Shown here in pieces: positions 13,113-23,900 of a stretch of 64,000 bases of DNA (the first letter of the stretch is position 1; every line of letters begins with the position of its first letter). A program made the position numbers and the translations under genes. The DNA comes from Zonotrichia leucophrys gambelii (Eukaryota; Chordata; Aves; Passeriformes; Passerellidae), in contig NC_088200.1 of the NCBI RefSeq assembly GCF_028769735.1, forward strand, positions 71,239,046-71,303,045, written 5' to 3'. Below the pieces are notes generated by a model. It was not told the origin of the DNA and ran no database searches. It saw only the letters and a list, made by a program, of their open reading frames with translations.

Positions 13113-15360
13113 GACTGCTGGGGACACTGTGGCTGTGGGTAAGGTGTGCCTTGGTGGTGGCACGAGGCCTGGCCCTAATGGCTCCTGCCTTGCTAGAGCT
13201 CCCAGGGAAGGATGGAGATGTTTCTCAAGCAGAGAATTTCTCAAGACATTAATTCAGCAATAATTCTCAAGACATAATTCAACCCTAATTCAATCCCTGT
13301 TCTGCTTGGCTCTTTAATGAAAACAATCGACAGAGGAACTTGGGATTTTGGGGCCTTTGCACCCAAATCCCCAGAGTTATGCTGAAGCTCATCTTCCAGT
13401 GCTCTCTGTGTGCTGTGCCCTCAGAAAATCCTGACTTAAGTGAACTGCCTAAGCTCAGGTGTGCACCCCGTTTTAGAGAGACGGCTTGAAATGAACCTCA
13501 CAGATCCCAACCCCCCAGGGGAGCCAGTGGAATTCCCTGTCTCTGAAATGAAATGCTGCCTTGATGTGGGCCTCAGAATGCTCCTCTCAGTTTCCCCATT
13601 ATGTGCTGCGACTGCCAAATTAATTTTTTTGCGATGCGGGATGAATCTCAGTCTCGTCGTTGCAGTGACCCTTGGTGCTGTGATCAGCGAGATGCCCACT
13701 CACTTTTTTACAGGCTATCTGTTCTGAAAGCAGCATGCTTCCAGTGCAGAATTACAGAGCCAAAGGGGAAAGGGTGACATGGCAATCTGCCAGTACATTA
13801 AAATGTCCCAGGCAGCTCGTAGCCAGGTCATGATGTGTTGGTGCAGCCTGACAGGTGTTTAGGTCAGGCTGAAATACGACATGCGTGCTCCCATTCAGGA
13901 GCTGGTACCAGCTCTGGATGGTTTGCCAAATGAGGATCTATTTGCAAGGTTTCGGTTTTGACAGATGAATAGCCCATCCAAGATTTTTCAGTGCTAGGCC
14001 ATCCAAGAGATTGCCCCATTTGTGGTTGCTTTCTGCAACCTGCAGGCATTTTAATCAGCTTTTACTGGCATTTTTAAAAACTGGATTTGCCTTTGGTATT
14101 TCAGATACTGAGATCTGCGCGCATCTTCAAAGCAGGAACGAGAGGAAAGAAAAGAGAAAATGCAGAGCCCCACAAATTCCTCAGAGATGAAGTTATGCAC
14201 AATGAAACCATTCCAGAGTAAAAGGCAGAATGAAAGGGTAATGAGATCCTGCAAACACCTACAAATTTATTAAAATTTTACATCTTCAGTATGGATTAAG
14301 ATTTAAACTTCTGGTCCTGGTGCACCTAAGTCCACAAAGTCTATTCTTCTCAGGCTGATAAGACTCCAGATTATGCCTGTGTCACCTGTCTCTTAATTAT
14401 GACACCCTGAACACAAGATACAAATCTTTGGAAAATAGAAAGAACTGTTTGAATCAGAAAACAGAATTCAACACTCTGTGGAAGCCCACAACGAAGTACT
14501 TGAAGGTGCACATGGATAGTGCAACACATGCATGAAATTAGGATTTCCCCCTATTCTTATAGGAATTGGCCTGGTAATAAGAAAAATATAATATTTGTAG
14601 TGACACAGTGTCATTTGCCATCAAGTTGGAGCACTGCTGAAAGAACAAATTATCAAATACAAAAGACTGCGTTGCTGTGATTTTTTTTTTTTTTTTAATT
14701 AAGAATTTCAAAGTACAAATAAGGATTAAGCTTCCTCCTACACTTTCTCTGGATCACAACCCAGAGAGGGCTTTTTTCCATCTCTGCTTTCATTTGGAAT
14801 TATTGCTAGATGACCTGGTAAATAAAACTGAAGTATATTCTCCCAGAAAAAAAATCACATCAAGTCCAGTGTATTAAATACTCCAGGATCTGTGTCTGTC
14901 CCCCTGTCCATCCCTGAGATATCTCTGTCCATGGGTATGTGGGAGCAGTGACAGCGTGGTGGGAAAGATGAGTTTGACAAGAAAGTCTCACAGATATGTG
15001 TGCTTGGCAGAAAGATGTTTAAATGTAGAGTCTGATGAAGAAATAGAGATGGAAGCAAGTTTTGATAGAGAAGAAAAGAATTGCTGAGCCAGCCTCACTG
15101 GATAACCAAGGAGGCAAAGGGTGTGTTAGTTAGAAGGGGTTTTATGGCTCAGAGCAAAGGATAAACCCACCTCAAACAAGAAGATGATTTCACCAAGCAG
15201 AAAGAGAGCACAGGCAAACAAGGCAGCAAATGTGGCAAGTGGAAAAAAGGTCTCAGAATTTCCCACTGCAAGAAAACTGAAAAACAACTTCGAGCTTAAA
15301 CTGTAATGTACTGACTTTAGTGACTGGAGAACAGCAACATGAATGTGGTCATTACAGTAG
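13113..15360. other. No gene recognised; one poly-T run
   Basis: The sequence is mixed composition without a recognised repeat. A 16-T run lies at 14681-14696. Overlapping short frames around 13436-13727 on both strands have no recognised relatives. Confidence 0.5.
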
Positions 15361-15422
15361 TTATGACGGGCTGTAGATAATAGTTAAGGTATAGATTGGT
15401 TCTGCTGTGTTAAGATAGTCAG

Positions 15423-15569
15423 CAAAGAAAAGTATAGAATGCATTGTAACCAAAAGAGAAGTATATAATGCACTGTAACCAAAAGAGAAGTATAGAATGC
15501 ATTGTAACCAAAAGAGAAGTATATAATGCATTGTAACCAAAAGAGAAGTATATAATGCATTGTAACCAA
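15423..15569 (+). repeat. 29-bp tandem repeat, five copies
   Basis: Copies start their GTATANAATG core at 15432, 15461, 15490, 15519 and 15548, exactly 29 bp apart. They differ by only a few bases (GTATAG versus GTATAT, CATT versus CACT). The unit ends in TGTAACCAAA. The 29-bp period is not a multiple of three, so the antisense open frame through it simply cycles through frames and is not a protein repeat. Confidence 0.95.
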
Positions 15570-15666
15570 ACCCAAAGGGTCTCCAGGCCTGCCTGCAGCT
15601 GGAGCTGACAGCTGTGGGCACAGCTCTGTCACCCACAGCCCTGGGCGGCTGTGACACCTTGGATGG

Positions 15667-15693
15667 AATAAACTGCATTTTGTATACAATAAA
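15667..15693 (+). promoter_or_regulatory. Duplicated LTR poly(A) signal
   Basis: AATAAACTG at 15667 and again at 15688, 21 bp apart, each followed by a T-containing stretch. This is a small tandem duplication of the poly(A) signal region inside the LTR. Confidence 0.7.
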
Positions 15694-15744
15694 CTGAATT
15701 TTGGAGAGCCCCTGCAGTCCCACACCCCTCATTCAGCCCTCACA

Positions 15745-16086
15745 GCAGGGCCCAGCCCTGCCCCAGCCCGGGCACACCCTCTGCTCTCCCAGCCCTGCAG
15801 GGGCTCAGGTGTGGTTTGACCCTGCTGACAGTCCCAGGCTGCTCCATCCCACCCCCGGAACGAGCTCCTGGCTTTCCCAGCAGGGCTGGCCAGCCTGGAG
15901 CTGCCCCTTCAGCTGACCTTGGGATTTACTGGAATATGGGCACAGCCTTCACCTTTGTTTGGCCACCAGGATCATCCCCGGGTGCCCCAGAGGTGACAGA
16001 TGTCTCACCCTGCACAGGAGCTGCCCAGGTCCCAGCACCCCTGGATGAAATCCATCCTGTGCATCCCATCCCAATGACCTGGGGGA
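15745..16086. other. GC-richer stretch after LTR, no gene recognised
   Basis: The composition is C-rich, and open frames exist on both strands (up to 158 codons when extended through the CR1 tail). Because the plus frame runs through the 17-bp repeat and the CR1 tail, I do not regard it as coding. Confidence 0.5.
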
Positions 16087-16087
16087 G

Positions 16088-16134
16088 GTTGTCTCCAGCC
16101 AGATGTTGTCTCCAGCCAGATGTTGTCTCCACCC
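16088..16134 (+). repeat. 17-bp tandem repeat, 2.8 copies
   Basis: The unit GTTGTCTCCAGCCAGAT begins at 16088, 16105 and 16122, with the last copy partial. Confidence 0.9.
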
Positions 16135-16141
16135 AAACCCT

Positions 16142-16248
16142 GAGCAGCCTGGTCCAGTGGGAAGCATCCCTGCTGATGGCAGAGGGAATCGAGGCTGGAG
16201 GTCCCTTCCAACCCTTCAGTGTTCCATGTCTCTGTGGCTCTGTGACTG
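16142..16248 (+). mobile_element. CR1 LINE 3' end, truncated
   Basis: The order is a CAGCCTGGTCCAGTGG phrase, CCCTGCTGATGGCAGAGGG, then GGTCCCTTCCAACCC and a degraded TCTGTG repeat tail. This is the typical avian CR1 3' terminus. The 5' part is missing, as usual for CR1 insertions. Confidence 0.8.
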
Positions 16249-17892
16249 AGTGCCCCTGTTTTCTGTGCCTGCTGTCACACCAAATCAATTAACGTCTTAA
16301 TCACAGCATCAATAACTCGGCCACAGAACAAATGAGACTGCAGCATGTTTATTTCTCCCTCAGAAGCAGATTAATAATAATTAAAATATTTCTTAATTGA
16401 GAGAACAGTGGTTTGGGAATGGAAGGGTGTTCGACTCCTTCTTAGAAACAGATGTACAGGAACTGTACAAACATATCCGCTAAAACCATTAAAAGGAGAA
16501 GACAGATCTGAATAAATGCTGAATAATTTTTATCTTTAATTTACTGTGCTTTGCATTATTTTGGGAGTTATTCCTCAACTTTTACTAAGCAAACCTGCCT
16601 GAGTACTGCTCCAGGTCCCCTGGGAATAATTGTATTAATGTCTGCCTTCATAACAGCTGGACCAGGGCTACTACCAACAGCATTCATCAATTGTTACTTA
16701 AGTTTCCTCACTTTTTTTTTCTTGTGAAAGTCAACTCTTTACAATCTTTCACCTTTTTTTTGTAATTCATGGAGGAAGAGCAAGCCTTAACTTTCACCCC
16801 AAGAGAGATGATATTAATGCCATATATTTTCTAGTGTGTGGTAGTTTGGCACAGCTCAGTTACATGTGTGGCTTTTCTGTTTCTTTCCCATTTTGTCTGT
16901 AATCTCAATAGGTTTCCACCACTCTGACACTTAAACTCTACTAATTTGCAATGTCTCTGTTATAAACTGGAAAAAAACCCACTTTTTTTTTTTGTCATAG
17001 AAAATCAGCCTTCATGTGTATATGAAGTAGTTACCTCATTTTAGGTCACTTGACTGACTTTTCTGAACATGAATTTTTCAATGCTGTAAATCTATTCCGG
17101 CTTGGGGCCTGGCAGTACTTTTAACATCATCCTGACATGACAAATTCAAGATAATTGAATTTGTGGCAACAAATAGCAGCAGTTAGCATGACACCACATG
17201 TGTCAGCACTACCTTATCTGCCGAGGAGAGCTTCTGATCTTCAGATTACAACAGCCCCTTCTCACTGTTGGTAAAATTGCTTAACATGTACAATCATTTA
17301 TAAATTCCAACTCCACCCTTCCTTTGTCAAGGGTGCAAAACTGCTTGCTTAAAACACCAAAAAAACCCAGTCAATAACAAACTTTGTCTCGGGGCTCAAC
17401 GCTGATTTCTTTGGTCATGTTGAAGCATCAAAGGGACGTTTTTGCCTCCAGCCTTTGCCATTTGTTCCTGTGAAAGCGACAGTGTTCTTGTCCCTTGCTG
17501 ACCTCCTCTCTGCCCCCAGGTCCTTTTTATCTGTTATTTCCCTTGGGTTCTCTGTGGTTTGTGACAGCACTGGCAGCAGAGGATGCTCTGTGAGCACCAA
17601 GCGCATTGCCATGGCACACAGCAAAAACTGGGGAGCCTCCAGAGAGCTTCCCCTTCGTTTTCACTGGGGAAATGGCACCGTGGAGGAGATCCAGCTGATC
17701 ATTAGGCAGAGCTCTCGCAGAAAAAACAGTGCACTGTCTTCTCAACAAGTCACCAAAACCAACAGATGGGAGAGAAACCTGCTCTGCCCCTCCGCCCCGC
17801 CAAATGGTGTAAATGGAGGAGTTGTGTGAGATGAGGTGTCCCAGAAATGTGAGCAGAGTTGGATATCTGGCCTTTTGATTTCACTGATGCCT
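16249..17892. other. AT-rich stretch, no gene recognised
   Basis: Short T runs (near 16710, 16755 and 16983) and short open frames only. The 124-codon frame at 17455-17829 has no recognised family. Confidence 0.5.
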
Positions 17893-18263
17893 TGTTGGGG
17901 CTGCCTAAAATCAGAGGCCAGACAAAATTAGGGGAATTAAAAGTGATAATATTTATTGAAGGACCTTCAGGTTACATTTTGGGCACACCAAGCCCATCCA
18001 GGGGCTGCATGAATGATGGGTCACAGGTTTTCACATTTTTTATAAATTTGGTCTGTTTGCATATTTGGGCTAATCTAACAATTCCAGCCTCATCTAATGA
18101 AGTCATTTACCCCAAGTTTGCCCACCCAACTCACTTTTGTTTGCATTTCTGGGCCGTGGGGCAGTGAGGTGCCCTTGGTTGCCAGGCCTGGAGAGGAATT
18201 GTTGTGCCTGCCCAGAATGGGACAGCAGCAGCTGACACTGAATGTGGAGTTTGGAGTTACACA
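17893..18263 (-). mobile_element. LTR of an endogenous retrovirus, minus orientation
   Basis: The segment shares a colinear set of phrases with the window-end element at 63653: GGCCAGACAAAATTA, TATTTATTGAAGG, TTTGGTCTGTTTGCATAT, AATGAAGTCATTTACCCC and CTCACTTTTGTTT. Its poly(A) signal on the minus strand is at 17952-17957. The ends TGTTGGGG...TTACACA are provisional. I recognise the family as songbird-typical from memory. No reading frames of a provirus adjoin it. Confidence 0.7.
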
Positions 18264-18735
18264 CTAAAGAACTGCAGGATCACAAATATATTAAAAATAT
18301 AAACGCCAAAACCCTAAAGCATCCCCTCCTGCAATGAAGCATCCCCAAAGCCACGGCCACAGCTGAGGAGGAGGACTCAGTTCCCGTGGGATGTGCAGCT
18401 TCCATCTCATCCTTGCCAATATCTCCTGGGAGAGCAGAGATGCACAGATTCCAGGGGAAAAACAAAGTTCTCCCGTGCCAGGTGAAAAATTCATGTGGTT
18501 TTAGGCTGCCATCCCCACCATGATGGGATGCTCCTGAATTATACAGAAGGGAACAGCTCAAAATCTGTCTCTCTACTGAATAACAATGATTTACAAATTT
18601 ATCTTTTGTCCTCAATATATAGGGAAACAATTCTGCCACGTCTGTTCTCTACAAAATTATACTTCCCACCTTGCTGACACAGGCCCCAGACTGAAATATT
18701 TACTGCCTTTCAATGACCAATTCTTAATAACATAG
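18264..18735. other. No gene recognised
   Basis: Open frames on the minus strand (18280-18639, 119 codons) have no recognisable domain. Nothing else is seen. Confidence 0.45.
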
Positions 18736-18793
18736 ACAGGACTAGATGAGCTTAAAGGTCCTTCCTAGCCTGAAAGATAGTATGATTTTATCC
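18736..18793 (+). mobile_element. CR1 LINE 3' end remnant
   Basis: GGACTAGATGAGCTTAAAGG followed by TCCTTCCTAGCC and GATAGTATGATTTTAT matches the last part of an avian CR1 3' end. It is only about 60 bp long and diverged. Confidence 0.65.
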
Positions 18794-21700
18794 TATCAAT
18801 TTTCCAAAGAATTACCTATATGTGAAAATATATCTTGAAGCAGGATGTGGAAGGTTTGAGCAGCAGAAGGTTCTTTGCTCAAATCAGTCCCTCCACTACC
18901 TTGCCAAAAATCCAGGTAACATACTAAAAGTAAAACATTATTAAGTTAGAAACTTTACCCTATACTAAGAAATATCCCCCCAAAAAAGGGCTCATTAATG
19001 GAAAATATCATGCACCTCACACCCAAATACCAAAAGACTCAGATTTGTGATGGCTGGGGATGGACAACCCTCACAAATACTCTGAAAGGCAGAATAAATG
19101 TTCCTCATTCTCTCTGGATCTGACACCACTTTTTAATAGAGCCAAGAGCCCTGTCAGGCTGAATGTCCCCTTATGTTTTCTGGGACACTGCTGTAAAAAA
19201 CAAAACAGTAGGAGGGGATCTGTATTTCATCAAAATCTAAACAGGGTGTGGAGAGTTAACAGGAAATGGGAGACAGCAGAGAGCTTTAGCCCACAGTGGC
19301 ATCAGTCAAAATTCAGGTCATCCTGGTTTCTCTGCTCCAGAGGAAATGAAGACATTTACCAAGACATTTACCATTTACCAAAATCTTGATTTTAGGCAAA
19401 TACCAGCTGTTTTGGTTTGCATTAATGTATATTTCTTTGCGTCTGTATTTTTTTTTTCCCCTCTCATAAATTTAAAAAAATAAATAATTAATAAAAGGAG
19501 AGTGATTAATATAAGGAGAGTGACTCACGAGCAGATTCAATTTTGGACATTGAGATCACCAGAAATTCGGGGAGCAATTCCAAAGTCCAGACCAGGGTAG
19601 GGGCTCATTAACACCTTCAGCCTTCCTGAAGGGTCCTTGCCATAATTTCATTTCTCTGAGCATCCCTCAGTTCTCCTGTGAGGAAAGGAAAGAGTCTCAG
19701 CTCCCTCTGTTGCTCCATCTTCTGGGGTTTTTTTCCTGCTATAGCCACAATTCCTCTACACACTCAATAATTCAAACTTTTTCCATTGTTTCAAGCTCTC
19801 TCCATGTGAAAAATCCTCTGACATCTCAAATGATGTGCTTTGTACTTGAATCTTTATTTAAGACAGGATGACCTTAATATAAAGATTTTCTCTCACTTTT
19901 ATTTATGGCAGGGCCACGAGAGTTAATACTTGTTCAAGCTTTAAGCACTATTTTTATGTAATGAAAACAAGGCTATAAATAAAAATAAAACAAGCTGTCG
20001 TTTCTCACCTTAAAACCCAAACAAAGGGTAGTCAGACACCAAGCTTGCGCACTTGTAGCATTTTCCCTGACATTCATTCTGTAATTCCTGAAGCATTAAG
20101 CAAAGAAATGAAGATAATGTGCAGCAGCAAAATACTGGAATTTCAGCTTTGTTCTGCACATTTCCCCTGCTATAACCCACTGGGTTCTTTGCTTCCTTGA
20201 CCACCACGGCGCAGCTGAGCAGATGTTTCTCACTGAGTTTCTCCTCCTGTGGGGCACAGGTCTTCCTCCAGAGTGATCACAGCTAATTTATAACTCATCA
20301 AGGTGTATGAAAAATTCAGATGGTTCTTACCGGTGTTAAGCGAGCTTCCAAGAAGGAAATGCCTTTGGAATTCATCTGAGAACAGAGCTGGCATTATCTG
20401 ATATTTCAGTGCCACGTTGCCAGCAGCTGTTTAATATTTTCATATATGCCATTTGCCCTCACTAGAGCATTTGGCTTCCACTGTTCTGGTCTCATTACAC
20501 GGGCTTTATATTTTGATTTTTTTTTAATATTTCAAGGTCAGTCATTCTCCTATAGGATCTGTTCAGTCTCTTATTAAACTGATGCCACTTCAGTGCCTGT
20601 CAACAGAGGAAAACTAAAACTGAGCCGTTTCTGGTGCTGTAGCTGACGTTCAAGTTGTTTCAAACAAAAAAAAAAAAAAAAACAACTTAATTTCTGGTAA
20701 ATCACAGCTGTATTGAAGTCCAGCTGCTATGTAGAATATTGAGAATTGTAAGATTCTTCCAAGTCTCTTTCTTCCTGTGACTGTGGGGACAAACTGCAGT
20801 GCCCAAACTGGAGCTCTGCCCTTAATTTCATAACCATCCCATGCTGCACAAAAAACCAAACACCCACCAGGACAAACTCCAGACCCCAGAGGTTTCACCC
20901 AGGCACCCGAGAGCCAGGAAAATTTTGTCCTTTTTCAATAAAACTGGAAAATGGAGGCACAGATCCACATCTGTGCATGCGTGCAACTGTTTTCACCAAT
21001 GTTCTGACGCTGCAATGTTTCTCTTTCCCCCCCAGAAAAAAATAAAATACTGAAACAGTTGGTGAGAGCAGACATGGGATTGTGTTAGCTGTGCTGAGAG
21101 CACTCGCCTGAGAGGTGTGAAAAATTAATTATTTATTCAAAGCAGTAGGACTTCAATGGGAGATCTGAGCAGGCTCTTCTCCCTCCTCTTCCTGTGCTCA
21201 GACATTGGCCAGGGAAATGCAGGAAATTCCACATCCTCCAGAAAATAAGAGAACTACACCTGAGCAATTGCTCTACCCCAGCAGCACTTGGCATCTCCAC
21301 CTGTTGACTTAAACCTACATTTCTTTCTTATTTTTGTAATGTCTTTCTTATTTTTGTAATGTCTTTCTTATTTTTTTGCACTGGTGTCAAGCATTACTTG
21401 CGAATTTAGGCATTGCCTACGTTTTAGGCATTGCTGCCTAAAAATTTTAGGTTTTATTTCTTCACATTGTCAGTAGGAAAGAAAAAGTTGAGGGGGGAGG
21501 AGAAGTGTTCTGGAGGGTTTGTTTTGATTCTTACTACGTTTTTTTTGTCCTTTTAGTTACTGTTAATAAAATTTTCTTTATACCTTTTGTAAAACTTTAA
21601 ACCTACTTTGTCCATCTCCTGATCCTATCTTCCTATCTCACAACAAAAATTAAGTACATAAATAATTAACCAAAAATAAAACTCACCACACTCATCAACA

Positions 21701-22902
21701 CATTAGTTGAGAAATTTCAAAATTACAGAAATCTTAAATTAACAGACAAAAACCACTACACAGAATTAGTATTTCCACCCAGTTTTCAAACTAAAACCAC
21801 CACATCTTCATATAGTCACTTTGGGAGAGTGGAGCCTTTTCTTCCAGGGAAAATGTAACAAATTACGGCTTCATTCACCACGACTTATATTTTTGCTCAA
21901 ATACCCACCTCAGAAGTCAAATTTAACCCTGCCACTGCTCATTCTTTTTCTACCCTCTCCCATTAAACTAACAAAAGCAGCTGCAGATTTATTTATCAAA
22001 AATTAACATCTGCTGACAAATCTGCTATGGAATTTGCAATTAAAAATAGTTTTTAACTGATACAGGGTAGCCAAAAAAGGACTCTTTGTAAAGCCCTTGT
22101 TATCTCCATGAAGCAGATGAACAACACAGGGCAATCAGTGGATGTTGTGAATTCAGATGTGAAAGGATGGGGGGGGGGGTGGGAAATGGACCTGGTGTGA
22201 AAAATCCTGAATAACTGCAAAGCACAATCCCAGAAACTGCAGAAAAGGTCGTGAGAGATGCCTGTGAAAAGCCTGAATGCATGAAAACATTAAACACCAT
22301 TTCTTTAACTGCAGTATGCAAGAAGTGTTCTGTTCAATTGGGACACAAAGCATTGGTGAAGCGCCTGGGGCAAGAGAAAGGTAGGGAGGAAAAAGGGTAA
22401 ATTCAGCACTGTAGCAGAGCAGGACTTGATATTTTCAAGGGAAATCAGCACGGAAGAGAAATGAGCCAGGAAAGCGACTGGGAAAGATTGAGATTGGTGA
22501 TCCAGAAAAGCCCACATGTGTTTGGAGTGAACGTCTGACCTGAGAGGGAGTGACTGCTGGGAGGAACAGAGCAGGGGCAGGCAGGGGTGGGAGAATCCCC
22601 CTGGCTGATGCCGAGATGCATCCTGCTGCTCGTTAATAATTCCCAGCACGCCCTTGCTGGGTGAACCCGAGTCAGCACCCAAATCTGGCAAAGCTTCACA
22701 GGTCCCTGTCTGGAGTTTGCTGCTTGACACAAAGCAGGGTTTTTACGTGCATCCTGGAATTTCCTGGCACTTGTTGCAGGGCAAGGATGTCCACCCAGCT
22801 AGGAACACACATGAGATGCTCCAGGTGCTGGGAGAAGTTTAATCACAGAGTCCTCTCCAATTACAATTCCCTCCACAATGGCATACGCAGCTTTTATTCT
22901 AA
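18794..22902. other. AT-rich stretch, no gene recognised
   Basis: It contains a 17-A run at 20666-20682, a 20-bp tandem repeat at 21321-21378 (listed separately) and a G run near 22170. No exon, LTR end or CR1 tail was recognised. Open frames up to 141 codons on the minus strand around 22305-22730 are unsupported. Confidence 0.5.
21321..21378 (+). repeat. 20-bp tandem repeat, about three copies
   Basis: The unit GTCTTTCTTATTTTTGTAAT is repeated at 21321, 21341 and 21361, the first and last slightly altered. Confidence 0.9.
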
Positions 22903-22928
22903 TTTTTTTTTTTTTTTTTTTTTTTTTT
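22903..22928 (+). repeat. Poly-T run (26)
   Basis: An uninterrupted T run lies 40 bp before the LTR at 22969. It could be the reversed poly-A tail of an older retroposon, but no recognisable body is attached. Confidence 0.9.
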
Positions 22929-22968
22929 GCTGGTTAGCATGCCCAGCTCAGCAAAAGATGAATCCTGG

Positions 22969-23550
22969 TGTGGGAAATAGTAAAGGTAAGAAGTTTTTTA
23001 GAAAGGACAGAGAACTTAAGAACTAGCTGCAGCTGCAAAGTCTGAGGGTAGAAAAAGTTACAATGGCATCGTTAGTAAGGACATTAAACAATAGCCGGAG
23101 TTTTATGACTGCAGAAAAATATGTTTAGTAAGATATTAGAAGGTTTCAAGCTTAATAATGAAGTTTTGTGTGGTGTTAATTGAAAGAAGACAAGCATTGT
23201 GTGAAGTAAGTATTGGTGTGTTTTTAGTGATTGGCTAGAACAAATAAATGTCTGCAAGCTTCAGCAATGGGCTATTGGCTAGAAAGTTATTAAAATGCTC
23301 TCTAGCAAAGAAATTTTTGGCTGTTGCTGGCAGTACATGAGTTTTTGACATCTTCTTATTGTCTCAACCATGTAACAAAGCTGATATTATAGTCCTACAA
23401 GTTGTGAGTTTTATAGCATTTCACTAACAAGGTATAAAATGGCTAGCTACCTTCCTATACAAGGTCTTTTAAGGATAAACTGTCCAATTAAGAAATGACA
23501 CCTAAATTATTTTTACTTTTAACCCAATAAACAACCACCTGTGGCCCACA
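22969..23550 (+). mobile_element. LTR-like element with TATA box and poly(A) signal
   Basis: It opens with TGTGGG and a matching CCCACA occurs at 23545-23550, a 6-bp inverted terminal match. A TATAAAA box is at 23433-23439 and AATAAA at 23526-23531, correctly spaced for a U3/R arrangement. The poly(A) signal is only about 20 bp from the proposed 3' end, which leaves almost no U5. The element may therefore continue to about 23.9 kb. No target duplication is seen. The family is not assigned. Confidence 0.55.
23433..23439 (+). promoter_or_regulatory. LTR TATA box
   Basis: TATAAAA lies about 93 bp upstream of the AATAAA at 23526, the geometry of a retroviral U3/R promoter. Confidence 0.45.
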
Positions 23551-23574
23551 ATGGGGAATTTTTGTATCCAATTA

Positions 23575-23900
23575 CACAAAACCACCCAAACCCACGGAGA
23601 AGAAGGCGAAGAAAACCTCCATCTTGCCTTATATATATATTAGCATTTTCTAAACCCTTAAACTCTGAGTTTTCCACCCTGTGGTATTACACACTTCTAC
23701 CCAAACTGCACACCCACAATCCCAGTTCCATCATTCCATTTTGGAAGCTTCTCCACGGCCTCAGGAATAATGCAGTGTTCTCCTGGGGGTCAGCACAGAA
23801 ACCCCAAAATTCTCAGAATCCAACAAGAAAATAGCACTCCTCTGTTGGCTTTTGGCTGCAGCATCCAGACCTCTCTCACCCTTCCTTTTTCAAACCAAGT
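23575..23900. mobile_element. Repeat segment shared with the LTR near 12.8 kb
   Basis: Around 23600-23690 the order of a GAAGAAGGCGAAGAA purine run, CCTCCATCTTGCC and a TTTTCCACCCTGTG phrase parallels 12800-12910 on the same strand. This suggests related LTR material, either the U5/leader of the element at 22969 or a separate fragment. Similarity was judged by eye. Confidence 0.4.

Larger units (their letters stand above)
15361..15744 (+). mobile_element. LTR with internal 29-bp tandem array and two poly(A) signals
   Basis: The 3' end CATTCAGCCCTCACA and the phrase CTGCCTGCAGCTGGAGCTGA match a songbird LTR that I recognise from memory. The 5' end is less certain: TTATGACGGGC at 15361 probably stands for a mutated TGTGACGGGC. 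The body contains five 29-bp repeats (15423-15569), placed where LTR enhancer repeats usually sit. Two AATAAA signals are at 15667 and 15688. No coding sequence adjoins it. Read as a solo LTR. Confidence 0.7.

Noticed and set aside
15423..15569. CRISPR-like regular spacing
   Set aside because: The 29-bp units are contiguous with no spacers, and the context is a vertebrate LTR.
15361..15732. Antisense frames with repeating tyrosine/leucine-rich peptide
   Set aside because: They arise from the 29-bp tandem repeat; the period is not a multiple of three.
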